Shown piece by piece: positions 35,310 to 44,300 of a stretch of DNA of 64,000 nt (positions within the stretch are counted from its first letter, which is position 1; each line of letters starts with the position of its first letter). Origin of the DNA: Ralstonia pickettii DTP0602. GTDB taxonomy: Bacteria; Pseudomonadota; Gammaproteobacteria; Burkholderiales; Burkholderiaceae. The notes beneath the pieces are model-generated. The model saw only the letters and a list, made by a program, of their open reading frames with translations, was not told the DNA's origin and made no database searches. The stretch lies in the NCBI GenBank assembly GCA_000471925.1, contig CP006668.1, positions 1,736,001-1,800,000 of the forward strand, in the 5' to 3' direction. The position numbers and the translations under genes are program-made.

Positions 35310-35654
35310 TCAGATGGCCGACGTTGCGGCTTCGGACTCCTGCTCGAGGTCGGCGTAGATCTCGTCGCCGTCCTCGATCACCTTGTAGGTGCGCAGGTCC
35401 ACCGTGCAGGGAAATGCCATGGCCTGGCCGGTGGGGATATGGAACTGCCCGTCATGCAGCGGGCAGGCAATCAGGTCGCCGTCGACGATCTCGCCGTCGG
35501 ACAGCGAGGCGGTCGCATGCGTGCAGACATCGCTGGTGGCATAGAAGATGCCGTCGACGTTGTAGACCGCCAGCGGGCAGCCGTTGGTTTCGACCTTGCA
35601 CACCTGGCCGGGCTCGAGCGCATCGCGCTTCAGGAGGAATACTTTCTTGCTCAT
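35310..35654 (-). CDS. Rieske-type ferredoxin of the dioxygenase
   Basis: 114 residues from ATG 35654; 17 further in-frame codons upstream are not needed. Cluster ligands are Cys44-x-His46 (CTH) and Cys64-x2-His67 (CPLH), the BphF/HcaC pattern. It shuttles electrons from the reductase to the dioxygenase alpha subunit. It lies 12 bases before the alpha gene. Confidence 0.95.
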   Translation of the reverse strand: MSKKVFLLKRDALEPGQVCKVETNGCPLAVYNVDGIFYATSDVCTHATASLSDGEIVDGDLIACPLHDGQFHIPTGQAMAFPCTVDLRTYKVIEDGDEIYADLEQESEAATSAI

Positions 35655-35676
35655 CTCTGCTTTCCGTCTGCGTGCA

Positions 35677-36516
35677 TTACTGCCGGTGCAGTTGCACGAA
35701 ACCAAGGCCGGTCACCCATTCCGGCACGGCCTCGTAGGCGATCACCTCGCCGCGCGCGCCCTCGAGGGCGCCCATGGCGCAGGCCCAGTTGCGGATTTCC
35801 ATGCCGCCATTGCCACCGTTGGCGAGGATGTATTCGTCGCTCAGCGCGGCCAGCGCATCCAGGTCGCCGCGCTCGGCGTAGTCCAGGATCTGGCGGTCGA
35901 AATCCGGGTTGACACGGCCCATTTCCGCGGTGCCCACCCAGTGGCTGATGCCGCCGCTGCCGATCACCGCCACGCGCTCGCTGGCGTCGAACGACTCCAC
36001 CGCTTCGCGGATCTGCCGCCCCACTTCGATGGCCCGCGCGATCCGGATGTACGGATCCACGCCGGCAGCCAGGTAGACCGGGACCGTGCCGACCTTGCGG
36101 CCGGCTTCGCGCATCGGCTCGACCATCAGCTGGTTCGGGATGGCGATGGCGTGGTCGACCGTCAGGGCGCGGGCGACCGCCCAGTCAATGCCGCGCGCTC
36201 GACCGTCCCCCGCGATATGCGACGCCAGGCCTTCACTGTTCGGGATGACCCCGCGCTTCAGGCCCGGCATGGCGTCCAGCGGTCCGTCGACATCGCCCGT
36301 GGCGATCAGGTAACTCGGCAGGCAGGTCGTGCCGAACAGCATGTAGTGGTCGGCGCCCACCACGATGACGCTGGTCGGCTCCAGTTCAGCCAGGCGCCGG
36401 GCACAGGTGGCGAACGCCCCCCACATACGGTCCTGTACGGCCGGTGCCGGCGCCTGCGGCGCTACGAACATGACCGGGTCATGCGGCACCAGGAAGCCGC
36501 CTACGATTTGTCCCAT
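35677..36516 (-). CDS. class III extradiol ring-cleavage dioxygenase, LigB-like catalytic subunit
   Basis: 279 residues. Putative iron ligands are His12 (VPHDP) and His57 (GADHYM); the GSGGISHWVG loop carries the second-sphere histidine. This is the LigB/MhpB superfamily, unrelated to the vicinal-oxygen-chelate dioxygenases. It should open the catechol made by the dihydrodiol dehydrogenase. A LigA-like small subunit is encoded 10 bases upstream, as in protocatechuate 4,5-dioxygenase. Confidence 0.93.
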   Translation of the reverse strand: MGQIVGGFLVPHDPVMFVAPQAPAPAVQDRMWGAFATCARRLAELEPTSVIVVGADHYMLFGTTCLPSYLIATGDVDGPLDAMPGLKRGVIPNSEGLASHIAGDGRARGIDWAVARALTVDHAIAIPNQLMVEPMREAGRKVGTVPVYLAAGVDPYIRIARAIEVGRQIREAVESFDASERVAVIGSGGISHWVGTAEMGRVNPDFDRQILDYAERGDLDALAALSDEYILANGGNGGMEIRNWACAMGALEGARGEVIAYEAVPEWVTGLGFVQLHRQ

Positions 36517-36526
36517 CTCTGTTCAC

Positions 36527-36823
36527 CTATTGCTTCAGGGCAGCGCTGTGGAGCGCCTCGGACGCGCCCACCGGGCGCAGCTTCTTCATGTAGGCGCGCA
36601 TGTCGCGCTCGGGCGAGAGTTCCTGCCAGAACCCCATGGTCAGCATGGGGTTCACGCCGGCCTGCTGCAGCCCGAGCACGTCAAAGCCAGTCAGCATCGC
36701 GCGCTCGGCCTCGGTCAGCGCAAAGCGCTGCAGGAAGGCCTGCGGGTCTTCGCGGAAACGCTGCTTGGCGGACCGGTCCACGGTCAGCTGGTGCAGCACC
36801 CGCTCGAGTACGTTGCGGCTCAT
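36527..36823 (-). CDS. LigA-like small subunit of extradiol dioxygenase
   Basis: 98 residues from ATG 36823. The helical LigA fold is suggested by the FREDPQAFLQRFALTEAERA segment, LTGFDVLGLQQAGVNPMLTM and a conserved-looking end. In protocatechuate 4,5-dioxygenase LigA caps the active site of LigB. The gene lies 4 bases after the hydrolase gene and 10 before ligB-like, which supports complex formation. Confidence 0.88.
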   Translation of the reverse strand: MSRNVLERVLHQLTVDRSAKQRFREDPQAFLQRFALTEAERAMLTGFDVLGLQQAGVNPMLTMGFWQELSPERDMRAYMKKLRPVGASEALHSAALKQ

Positions 36824-36827
36824 GGCG

Positions 36828-37649
36828 TCAGGCGATGAAGTCGGAGACCAGCTTGAGGAAGTCGGCGCGGCGCTCGGTCTGGACCCAGTGCCCGCAACGG
36901 CCGAACAGGTGCAGGTCGGCATTCGGGATGGCGCGCGCCAGCAGCTGGCCGCAGGCTGGCGGCACCACGCGGTCTTCGCGGCCGTGCAGCACCAGCGTGG
37001 GGGCCTCGATCCTGGACACCACATGCTCGGGGAAGCCCTTGACGAGGGTCGGGCCCTCCGCATTCGGCTGCGGGATCAGCTTGCGCAGCGCCTCCTGGGC
37101 GCCGGGACGCGCGCTGGCCTCATAACGCGACTGCACCATTTCCGGCGTGATGATCGACTGGTCATACGGGAACAGGCGCATGGTCTTTTCCATGTTTTCC
37201 AGCGACGGCTCGTATTCCCAGGCCGAGCGCAGCCCTGGGGTCTGCTCGAACTCGCCGGCCGGCGTGCCCAGCAGCACCAGCTTCTCGACCCGCTTCGGGT
37301 CGAACACCGCCAGGCCCAGCGACAACGCGCCGCCGAACGAGTTGCCCACGAACGAGGCGCGCTCGATATCCAGCGCGTCCATGATCCCGACCAGGTGGCT
37401 GACCCACAGCTTGATGTCGTATCTGGTGCCGTCCTTGAACTCGGTAAAGCCGAAGCCGGCGATGTCCGGCACGATCACGCGGAACGACTGCGCCAGCTCG
37501 TTCATCACGCCCTTCCAGTTGCCCCAGCCGGACACCCCCGGACCCGAACCGTGCAGCAAGAACAAAGGCTTGCCCGATCCCTGGTCGAAGTAATTGGTCT
37601 GGTGGCCAGCGGCAACCAGGGTCGAACCCACACCTCCAAACTTGCCCAT
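36828..37649 (-). CDS. meta-cleavage product C-C hydrolase, MhpC/BphD-like
   Basis: 273 residues of the alpha/beta hydrolase fold. Oxyanion turn HGSGPG, nucleophile elbow GNSFGG with Ser104, acid in LHGREDRVVP and histidine in CGHWVQ. The GNSFGG form is diagnostic of BphD/MhpC/XylF enzymes that split the ring-opened product into 2-hydroxypentadienoate and an acid. First gene of the 17-kb operon; its ribosome site GGAG abuts the palindrome at 37659-37682. Confidence 0.94.
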   Translation of the reverse strand: MGKFGGVGSTLVAAGHQTNYFDQGSGKPLFLLHGSGPGVSGWGNWKGVMNELAQSFRVIVPDIAGFGFTEFKDGTRYDIKLWVSHLVGIMDALDIERASFVGNSFGGALSLGLAVFDPKRVEKLVLLGTPAGEFEQTPGLRSAWEYEPSLENMEKTMRLFPYDQSIITPEMVQSRYEASARPGAQEALRKLIPQPNAEGPTLVKGFPEHVVSRIEAPTLVLHGREDRVVPPACGQLLARAIPNADLHLFGRCGHWVQTERRADFLKLVSDFIA

Positions 37650-37658
37650 CGCGTTTCT

Positions 37659-37682
37659 CCATACACATACGTATGTGTATGG
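37659..37682. promoter_or_regulatory. perfect 24-bp palindromic operator
   Basis: CCATACACATAC is followed directly by its exact complement GTATGTGTATGG. It lies between the divergent TetR gene and the hydrolase gene, ending 10 bases before the hydrolase ATG and touching its ribosome site. The first nine bases, CCATACACA, recur at 37763-37771 on the TetR side. Size and symmetry fit a TetR-family dimer site, so repression of the whole ring-cleavage operon is expected, with release by an aromatic ligand or CoA ester. Confidence 0.8.
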
Positions 37683-37823
37683 TATGGAGTGAGTTGATCC
37701 AGGTCAAGAACGAATACAGGCAAAAAGCATGAGGGTTTACGCGCAATGCACCGGCTTGCCGACCATACACAAGTGCATTTCCACGCAGTAGTAGAATCGT
37801 GCACATTGCATATGGAGAACCTG

Positions 37824-38417
37824 ATGACGAAAGCCACGCCAGGTGCGGCAGCCCCTGCGCGCAACCAACTGACGCCTGAGGACTGGATCAAGGCCGCCCG
37901 CAACCTGCTGGTGAGCCGGAGCGTGGACGCGGTCCGGGTGGAGGTCCTGTCAAAGGAACTTGCCGTCACGCGCGGCAGCTTCTACTGGCATTTCAAGGAT
38001 CGCGACGACCTGCTGCGCCGGATGCTCGAATCCTGGCGCGACGAGGCCACGGAGCAGATCATCTATCGCTTTGAACGTCGCAACCTGACCCCGCGCGACC
38101 TGATCCGCGACCTGCTGTCGCTGCCGTTCCGGGGCGTGCCGGCGCAGGAGGCGGCGTCGACGGAACTGGCCATCCGCGCCTGGGCGCGCCGCGACGAGCG
38201 CGTGCGCCAGGTGCTGGACGAGGTCGATGCCAAGCGGCTCTCTTATATTTCCCAGTGCTTCAGCGCGTTGGGGTTCGGCATTGCCGAGGCGAGGGCACGG
38301 GCGTTTGCACTATACAGTTATGAACTGTCGGAGTCCCTGCTTTCGCACCAGGGTACCGACGAGCAGAAGGCGGAGCGCCGGGCGTTCATGGAGAAGCTGC
38401 TGCTGACGCCGAATTAA
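37824..38417 (+). CDS. TetR-family transcriptional regulator of the ring-cleavage operon
   Basis: 197 residues from ATG 37824, with GGAG at 37814-37817; ATGs at 37746 and 37812 are in frame but less likely. The DNA-binding region is DWIKAARNLLVSRSVDAVRV, then LSKELAVTRGSFYWHFKDRDDLL, a classic TetR helix-turn-helix. The C-terminal ligand domain is not specific. It faces the operon across the 24-bp palindrome. The gene is followed by a hairpin that serves the opposite strand. Confidence 0.92.
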   Translation: MTKATPGAAAPARNQLTPEDWIKAARNLLVSRSVDAVRVEVLSKELAVTRGSFYWHFKDRDDLLRRMLESWRDEATEQIIYRFERRNLTPRDLIRDLLSLPFRGVPAQEAASTELAIRAWARRDERVRQVLDEVDAKRLSYISQCFSALGFGIAEARARAFALYSYELSESLLSHQGTDEQKAERRAFMEKLLLTPN

Positions 38418-38427
38418 CCGCACGCGG

Positions 38428-38456
38428 AAAAAAACGACCCGCTCGAAGGCGGGTCG
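38428..38456 (-). terminator. rho-independent terminator of the minus-strand acyl-CoA dehydrogenase gene
   Basis: Read on the minus strand, an 8-bp stem (38435-38442 with 38449-38456, loop of 6) is followed by seven T (38428-38434). It lies 30 bases beyond the stop at 38487. The stem is CGACCCGC on the plus strand. It may also stop TetR transcription, but without a T-run. Confidence 0.85.
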
Positions 38457-38486
38457 CAAGGTCCAGGAGACCACTGAAGCGAAACC

Positions 38487-39647
38487 TCAGAACGAGCGCG
38501 GCATCCCCAGGATGTGCTCGCCGACGTAGGAAAGAATCAGGTTCGTCGAGATCGGCGCCACTTGGTAGAGGCGGGTTTCACGGAACTTGCGCTCGACGTC
38601 GTACTCCGCCGCGAAGCCAAAGCCGCCGTGATACTGCAGGCAGGCATTGGCCGCTTCCCACGACGCATCAGCCGCCAGCAACTTGGCCATGTTGGCTTCG
38701 GCGCCGCACGGCTGGTGCGCATCGAACAGCTTCGCCGCCTTGAATCGCATCAGGTTGGCCGCTTCCACGTTGACGAAGGCCTTGGCGATGGGGAACTGCA
38801 CGCCCTGGTTCTGGCCGATCGGCCGGCCGAAGACGATGCGCTCGTTCACGTACTTGGTCACCTTGTCGATAAACCAGTAGCCGTCGCCGATGCACTCGGC
38901 GGCAATCAGCGTGCGCTCGGCGTTGAGCCCGTCGAGGATGTACTTGAAGCCCTTGCCTTCCTCGCCGATCAGGTTCTCCGCCGGGATTTCCAGGTTGTCG
39001 AAGAACAGCTCATTGGTCTCGTGGTTGACCATGTTGATGATGGGCTGGACCGTCAGGCCCTTGCCGATGGCCTCGCGCAGGTCGACCAGGAAGATCGACA
39101 TGCCTTCCGACTTCTTCTTGCACTCGGCCAGCGGCGTGGTGCGGGCCAGCAGGATCATGAGGTCCGAATGCTGGACGCGCGAGATCCACACCTTCTGGCC
39201 GTTGACGACATACTTGTCGCCCTTGCGCACGGCGGTGGTCTTGATCTTGGTCGTGTCGGTGCCGGTGGTCGGCTCGGTCACGGCCATCGATTGCAGGCGC
39301 AGTTCGCCGCTGGCGATCTTGGGCAGGTACAGCTTCTTCTGTTCGGCCGAGCCATGGCGCAGCAGCGTGCCCATGTTGTACATCTGGCCGTGGCAGGCGC
39401 CCGAGTTACCGCCGGCACGGTTGATTTCTTCCATGATGACGGACGCCTGGGTCAGGCCCAGGCCCGAGCCGCCATACTCCTCCGGGATCAGCGCAGCCAG
39501 CCAGCCGGCGGCGGTCAGCGCATTCACGAACTCTTCAGGGTAGCCCCGGACCTCGTCAATCTTGCGGAAGTACTCCGACGAGAACTGGCCGCACAGATCG
39601 CGCACGGCTTCACGGATTTCCTGGTATTCATCGATTCTGTTCTGCAC
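38487..39647 (-). CDS. acyl-CoA dehydrogenase
   Basis: 386 residues. FAD enzyme with AVTEPTTGTDTTKIKTTAV, INMVNHETNELFFDNLEIP and a C-terminal YHGGFGFAAEYDVERKFRE. It removes two hydrogens from a short acyl-CoA. Its neighbour is the itaconyl-CoA hydratase-like gene 28 bases upstream, so methylsuccinyl-CoA or a similar C5 ester is a reasonable substrate guess. An acyl-CoA dehydrogenase gene also accompanies the known itaconate operon of Pseudomonas aeruginosa. A strong terminator follows. Confidence 0.92.
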   Translation of the reverse strand: MQNRIDEYQEIREAVRDLCGQFSSEYFRKIDEVRGYPEEFVNALTAAGWLAALIPEEYGGSGLGLTQASVIMEEINRAGGNSGACHGQMYNMGTLLRHGSAEQKKLYLPKIASGELRLQSMAVTEPTTGTDTTKIKTTAVRKGDKYVVNGQKVWISRVQHSDLMILLARTTPLAECKKKSEGMSIFLVDLREAIGKGLTVQPIINMVNHETNELFFDNLEIPAENLIGEEGKGFKYILDGLNAERTLIAAECIGDGYWFIDKVTKYVNERIVFGRPIGQNQGVQFPIAKAFVNVEAANLMRFKAAKLFDAHQPCGAEANMAKLLAADASWEAANACLQYHGGFGFAAEYDVERKFRETRLYQVAPISTNLILSYVGEHILGMPRSF

Positions 39648-39675
39648 AGCCTTGTCTCCAAAAATCTTTGCGGGG

Positions 39676-40524
39676 TTAGTTCAGTTCAGCGGTCGCGCTC
39701 ATCGCGAGGGCGCCATCTTCATGGCGGATCCACAGCTCGACGGTCTTGCCGTCCTCGCTGCGCTTGCCGCAGACGAAAATGCGCTGCGGCACGAAGGTCG
39801 GTCGCACGCCCCGGAACGAGAAGCTCTTGACCACTGCGTCCGGCAGGTTCTTGCGCACCAGTTCGAGCAGCAGCATCGCCTGCAGCGGGCCGTGGACGAT
39901 CAGGTCCGGGTAGTGCTCGACCGCGGTTACGTATTGCTTGTCGTAATGGATGCGATGGCCGTTGAAAGTCAGCGCTGAGAAACGGAACAGCAGCACCGGG
40001 TCGGTCGCCACCTCGTGCACCCATTCTTCGCCAGTCGGCGCCGGCACCGGCTCCGGGGCGGGCGCGTTCGGCGTTGCGTTCTCGCGGTAGACGATGTCGT
40101 GTTCTTCGGTGACCGCCAGTCCGTTGCCGCCGTAGTACTTGTGCTCCACCGTCACAAAGGCCAGCGAGCCGCTGCGTCCGCTCTTGGCGCTGACATCGAG
40201 GATGCGCGACACCTTGGACGCGGCATCGCCGATGCGCAGCGGCTGGTGGAACCAGAGACGGCCGCCGGCCCACATGCGGCGCGGCAGCGGCACCGGCGGC
40301 AGGAAACCGCCGCGGCTTGCATGACCGTCCGCACCGATTTCGGACTGCCGGTGCAGCGGCAGGAAATAGAGCCAGTGCCAGAGCGGCGCGATGGCGTCAC
40401 CGCGAACGGGCGCCGGGTCATCGTAGTCAAGCGTCGCCGCGAGCGCCTTGACGGGAAACGCCGTGACCTCGTCCTGGCTTTCGGTCGTCTTCCCGACCCA
40501 TTCTTTCAACTTCACAACGTCCAT
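39676..40524 (-). CDS. ich: itaconyl-/mesaconyl-CoA hydratase-like protein (FAS1-like dehydratase, MaoC superfamily)
   Basis: 282 residues from ATG 40524. A double hot-dog protein: the N-terminal half ends in WFHQPLRIGDAASKVSRI, and the C-terminal half holds LTFNGHRIHYDKQY and DLIVHGPLQAMLLLELV, the R-specific enoyl-CoA hydratase motif. This layout is shared by 3-methylfumaryl-CoA hydratase and itaconyl-CoA hydratase. With the CoA-transferase at 45756 and lyase at 44842, hydration of itaconyl- or mesaconyl-CoA to citramalyl-CoA is the best reading. The family is broad, so the substrate is inferred. Confidence 0.75.
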   Translation of the reverse strand: MDVVKLKEWVGKTTESQDEVTAFPVKALAATLDYDDPAPVRGDAIAPLWHWLYFLPLHRQSEIGADGHASRGGFLPPVPLPRRMWAGGRLWFHQPLRIGDAASKVSRILDVSAKSGRSGSLAFVTVEHKYYGGNGLAVTEEHDIVYRENATPNAPAPEPVPAPTGEEWVHEVATDPVLLFRFSALTFNGHRIHYDKQYVTAVEHYPDLIVHGPLQAMLLLELVRKNLPDAVVKSFSFRGVRPTFVPQRIFVCGKRSEDGKTVELWIRHEDGALAMSATAELN

Positions 40525-40731
40525 CGCGTCTCTCTGTGGTCTGATTGCCTGGGCTCCACTATGCACGGTGCCGCCGCCGCTTCCAATTCGAAAGTTCGGA
40601 ACGAGCCATTCGCTTCGACAGAAAGCACTGGGACTGCCGCATATCCGAATGCAGTGTTCGGAATAAACGGATTTACTGCGCATCAAAGTGCAGCGAGCAT
40701 CTGGGCACGACAGAGCGTTGAACTGCTTTCC

Positions 40732-41337
40732 ATGCAAGTCCAGATTCGTTGCCGCAGCCGTGTGTCCCTGCATCGGCTCATCCCGGCCTTCCCTTTGCGG
40801 ATTACCGCGTCCCGCGGACAGCACATACTCGCCGCGCGCGGCTTCTCACGCACCCTGCGCGAAGGCCAGACCGTCAGCATTCCCGCCTTCGCGTCCATCG
40901 ACCTGCACCTGGCGGGCAGCCTGTTCAGCCCCAGCGCGTGCGACCTCGTGCTGGACGACGCCGCGGTGGACCTGCGCACCGTCATGAAGGTCGGGACAAC
41001 GGCTCCCAAGGTCGAGTACCTGCGGGAACTGATCTCCGGGACCGTGTTCCACCACCCGCAGCAGGAGTGGAATGCGCGGGTGATGGCCAGCGCACTCCAG
41101 ACCACACCGGACAGGATCCGCACCGCGCTGTTCCGGCAGGGAGCCGCCTTTACCCAGATCTGCCGGACGCAGCGTCTGATGCGGGCGCTGTTCGAGTCGA
41201 TCCGGTGCAACCTGTCCGTGGCCGACCTGAAAGCGCGCGTGGGCTGGGCGGACAGCCAGGACCTGGAAGCGTCCTTCTACGACTGGTTCGGCGTCTCCCT
41301 GCAGACGGTTTCGCGCCTGCGGGAAGACAGCCTTTAG
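40732..41337 (+). CDS. AraC-like regulator, small
   Basis: 201 residues from ATG 40732; ATG 40561 would add 57 residues of low-complexity, poorly coding sequence that overlaps the likely promoter. The N-terminal half looks like a beta-rich cupin-type domain (LREGQTVSIPAF). The C-terminal half, about 115-200, has two helix-turn-helix-like stretches (ARVMASALQTTPDRIRTALF and VADLKARVGWADSQDLEASF) of AraC type. It is inserted on the opposite strand between the hydratase and pyruvate carboxylase genes, which it may control. Its stop lies 13 bases from the convergent pyc stop. Confidence 0.7.
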   Translation: MQVQIRCRSRVSLHRLIPAFPLRITASRGQHILAARGFSRTLREGQTVSIPAFASIDLHLAGSLFSPSACDLVLDDAAVDLRTVMKVGTTAPKVEYLRELISGTVFHHPQQEWNARVMASALQTTPDRIRTALFRQGAAFTQICRTQRLMRALFESIRCNLSVADLKARVGWADSQDLEASFYDWFGVSLQTVSRLREDSL

Positions 41338-41350
41338 GGCCGCTAACGGA

Positions 41351-44300
41351 CTATTGCAGCTCGATCAGCAACTGGCCGGCCCGAACCAGCGTACCGCGCT
41401 GGACCAGGATGCTCTTCACGACGCCACCGGCCTCGGCGACGACGCTGGTCTCCATCTTCATCGCCTCGATGGCTGCCAGCGTGTCGCCCTTGGCGACAGT
41501 CTGGCCCGGACTGACCCCCACCGAAATCACGCTGCCCTGCATCGGCGAGGCCACCTGCATCGGGTCATTCGCATTCGCCATGCGCTCAGCCTGGGCAGCC
41601 TTGCCTTCCTGGCGCTTCAATGCGCGGATCGGGCGCGGCTGGCCGTTGACATCGAAGTACATGCGCACGCCGCCTTGCGCATCCGCCTCGGCCTGGGCGT
41701 TCAGGCCTACGTACAGCGTCTTGCCCTTCTCGAGCTCGACCGCAATCTCCTGGCCGGCTTCCAGGCCATAGAAAAACACGGGCGTCGGCAGGATGGAGAC
41801 ATCGTCGTACTGCTCCTGGTGCGCGCAGAAATCCTTGAAGACTTTCGGATACATCAGCCAGGAGGCGAGGTCGTTGTCGGACAGGGACCGGCCAACCTCA
41901 CCTTCCGCCTGCTTGCGGGCCCCTTCCAGGTCGACCGCCGGGATATGCGCGCCGGCCCTGCCCTCGATCGGCGCGGCGCCGCGCAGCAGCTTCTTCTGCA
42001 GCGCTTCAGGAAAGCCATCCGCCGGATAGCCCATCTCGCCCCGGCACATCGAGATGACGGAGTCCGGTACCGAGACCTCCTTGGCCGGGTCGAGGATATC
42101 GGCCGTCGACAGCTTGTTGGCGACCAGGTGCAGCGCCATGTCGCCCACGACCTTGGACGATGGCGTCACCTTGACGATGTCGCCGAACATCACATTGACG
42201 TCGGCATAGGCCTGCGCGACCTCTGGCCATTGCGACGCCAGCCCCAGCGAGCGCGCTTGCTCGCGCAGGTTGGTGTACTGGCCGCCCGGCATTTCATGCC
42301 GGTAGACGTCCGACGTGCCGGCGCACATGTCCGCCTCGAAGGGCTCGTAGTTCCTGCGCACGGACTCCCAGTAGGTGCAGAACGGCTGCAGGTCACGGTA
42401 GCCGACCGCGGGCTTGCGTGCGCTGTGCTCGAGCGCCGCGCAGATGGCGCCGAGGCTGGGCTGCGAAGTGAGCCCGCTCATCGAGTCCATGGCACCATCC
42501 ACGGCGTCGACGCCGGCATCGACCGCCGCCAGCACGGAGGCCACCGAGGCACCGCTGGTATCGTGCGTATGGAAGTGGACCGGCAGGCCGACCTCCTCCT
42601 TCAACGCCTTCACCAGCGCGTGGACTGCCTGCGGGCGGCACACGCCGGCCATGTCCTTGAGGCCCAGGACGTGCACGCCTGCCTTCTCGAGCGCCTTGGC
42701 CAGTTCGACGTAGTAGCGGATGTCGTACTTGGCGCGCGAGCGGTCAAACAGATCGCCCGTATAGCAGATGGTGCCCTCGCACAGCGCCCCGGTGTCGAGC
42801 ACCGCATCGATCGCCACGCGCATGTTCTCGACCCAGTTGAAGGAGTCGAACACGCGGAACAGGTCAACCCCGCTGGCGGCAGCCCGCTTGACGAAGTACT
42901 GGACCACGTTGTCCGCGTAGTTCGTATAGCCGACCGCGTTGGAGCCGCGCAGCAGCATCTGGAACAGGATATTGGGGACGGCCTCGCGCAGCGCTTCCAG
43001 CCTTTGCCACGGATCTTCCTTCAGGAACCGCATCGCCACGTCGAAAGTGGCCCCGCCCCAGCACTCCATCGAGAACAGGCCCGGCAACTGCCGCGCGTAG
43101 TACGGAGCGATGGCGGTCATGTCGCCGGTCCGCATCCGAGTCGCCAGCAGCGACTGGTGGGCGTCGCGCATGGTGGTGTCGGTCAGCAGGACGGCCTTGC
43201 TCGCCTTCATCCATTCGGCAAACGCCCGCGGTCCGATGTTCGACAGCCGCGTACGCGTGCCTTCCGGAACCACGGCGGCAGGGTCGGTAGCCGGCAGCGG
43301 ATGCGACAGCACGATCCGGGAGGGCGCGGCGCGCCCCTTGACGTCCGGGTTGCCGTTGACATTGGCGTCGGCGATAAAGTTCAGCAGCTTGGTCGCCCGG
43401 TCCCGGCGCTGGCGGAAGTTGAACAGCTCGGGCGTGTTGTCGATAAAGCGCGTGGTACAGCGCCCCGAGCGGAATTCCTCGTGCTCGATCACGTTCTCGA
43501 GGAAGGCCAGGTTGGTGGCCACGCCGCGAACGCGGAACTCGCGCAACGCGCGGCTCATACGCTCGTTGGCCTCGCCGGCATCGCGCCCCTTGCACGTCAC
43601 CTTGACCAGCAACGAGTCGTAGTAAGGCGTCACCACGGCCCCGGTATAGGCGGTGCCGGCGTCCAACCGGATGCCGAAACCGGCGGCGCTGCGATAGGCG
43701 GTCACCTTGCCGTGGTCCGGCGCGAAGCCGTTCTCCGGATCTTCAGTGGTTACGCGGCACTGGACGGCGTGCCCGCGCAACCTGATCTCCTCCTGGCGTG
43801 GCACGGACGAAGCGGCATCCCCGATCTGCGCGCCTTCCGTGATGCGGATCTGCGCCTTCACGATATCGACCCCGGTGACTTCCTCGGTCACCGTGTGCTC
43901 GACCTGGACGCGGGGATTGACTTCGATGAAGTAGAAATCCTCCGTGTCGGCGTCCATCAGGAACTCGACCGTACCCGCATGTGTGTACGAGACGGCCCTG
44001 GCGAGCTTGAGCGCTTCCCCGCACAGCGCCTGGCGCCTGACATCGTCCAAGTAAGGGGCCGGCGCCCGCTCGACCACCTTCTGGTTGCGCCGCTGCACCG
44101 AGCAATCGCGCTCAAACAGGTGGACGATATTGCCGTGGGTGTCGCCCAGGATCTGCACCTCGACATGCTTGGCCCGCGCAATGAACTTCTCGAGATAGAC
44201 CTCGTCGTTGCCGAAGGCGGCCCTGGCTTCGCGCCGCGCCGCGGCAATGGCGTCCGCCAGGTCGGCTTCCTTGTGGATGGCGCGCATGCCGCGACCGCCA

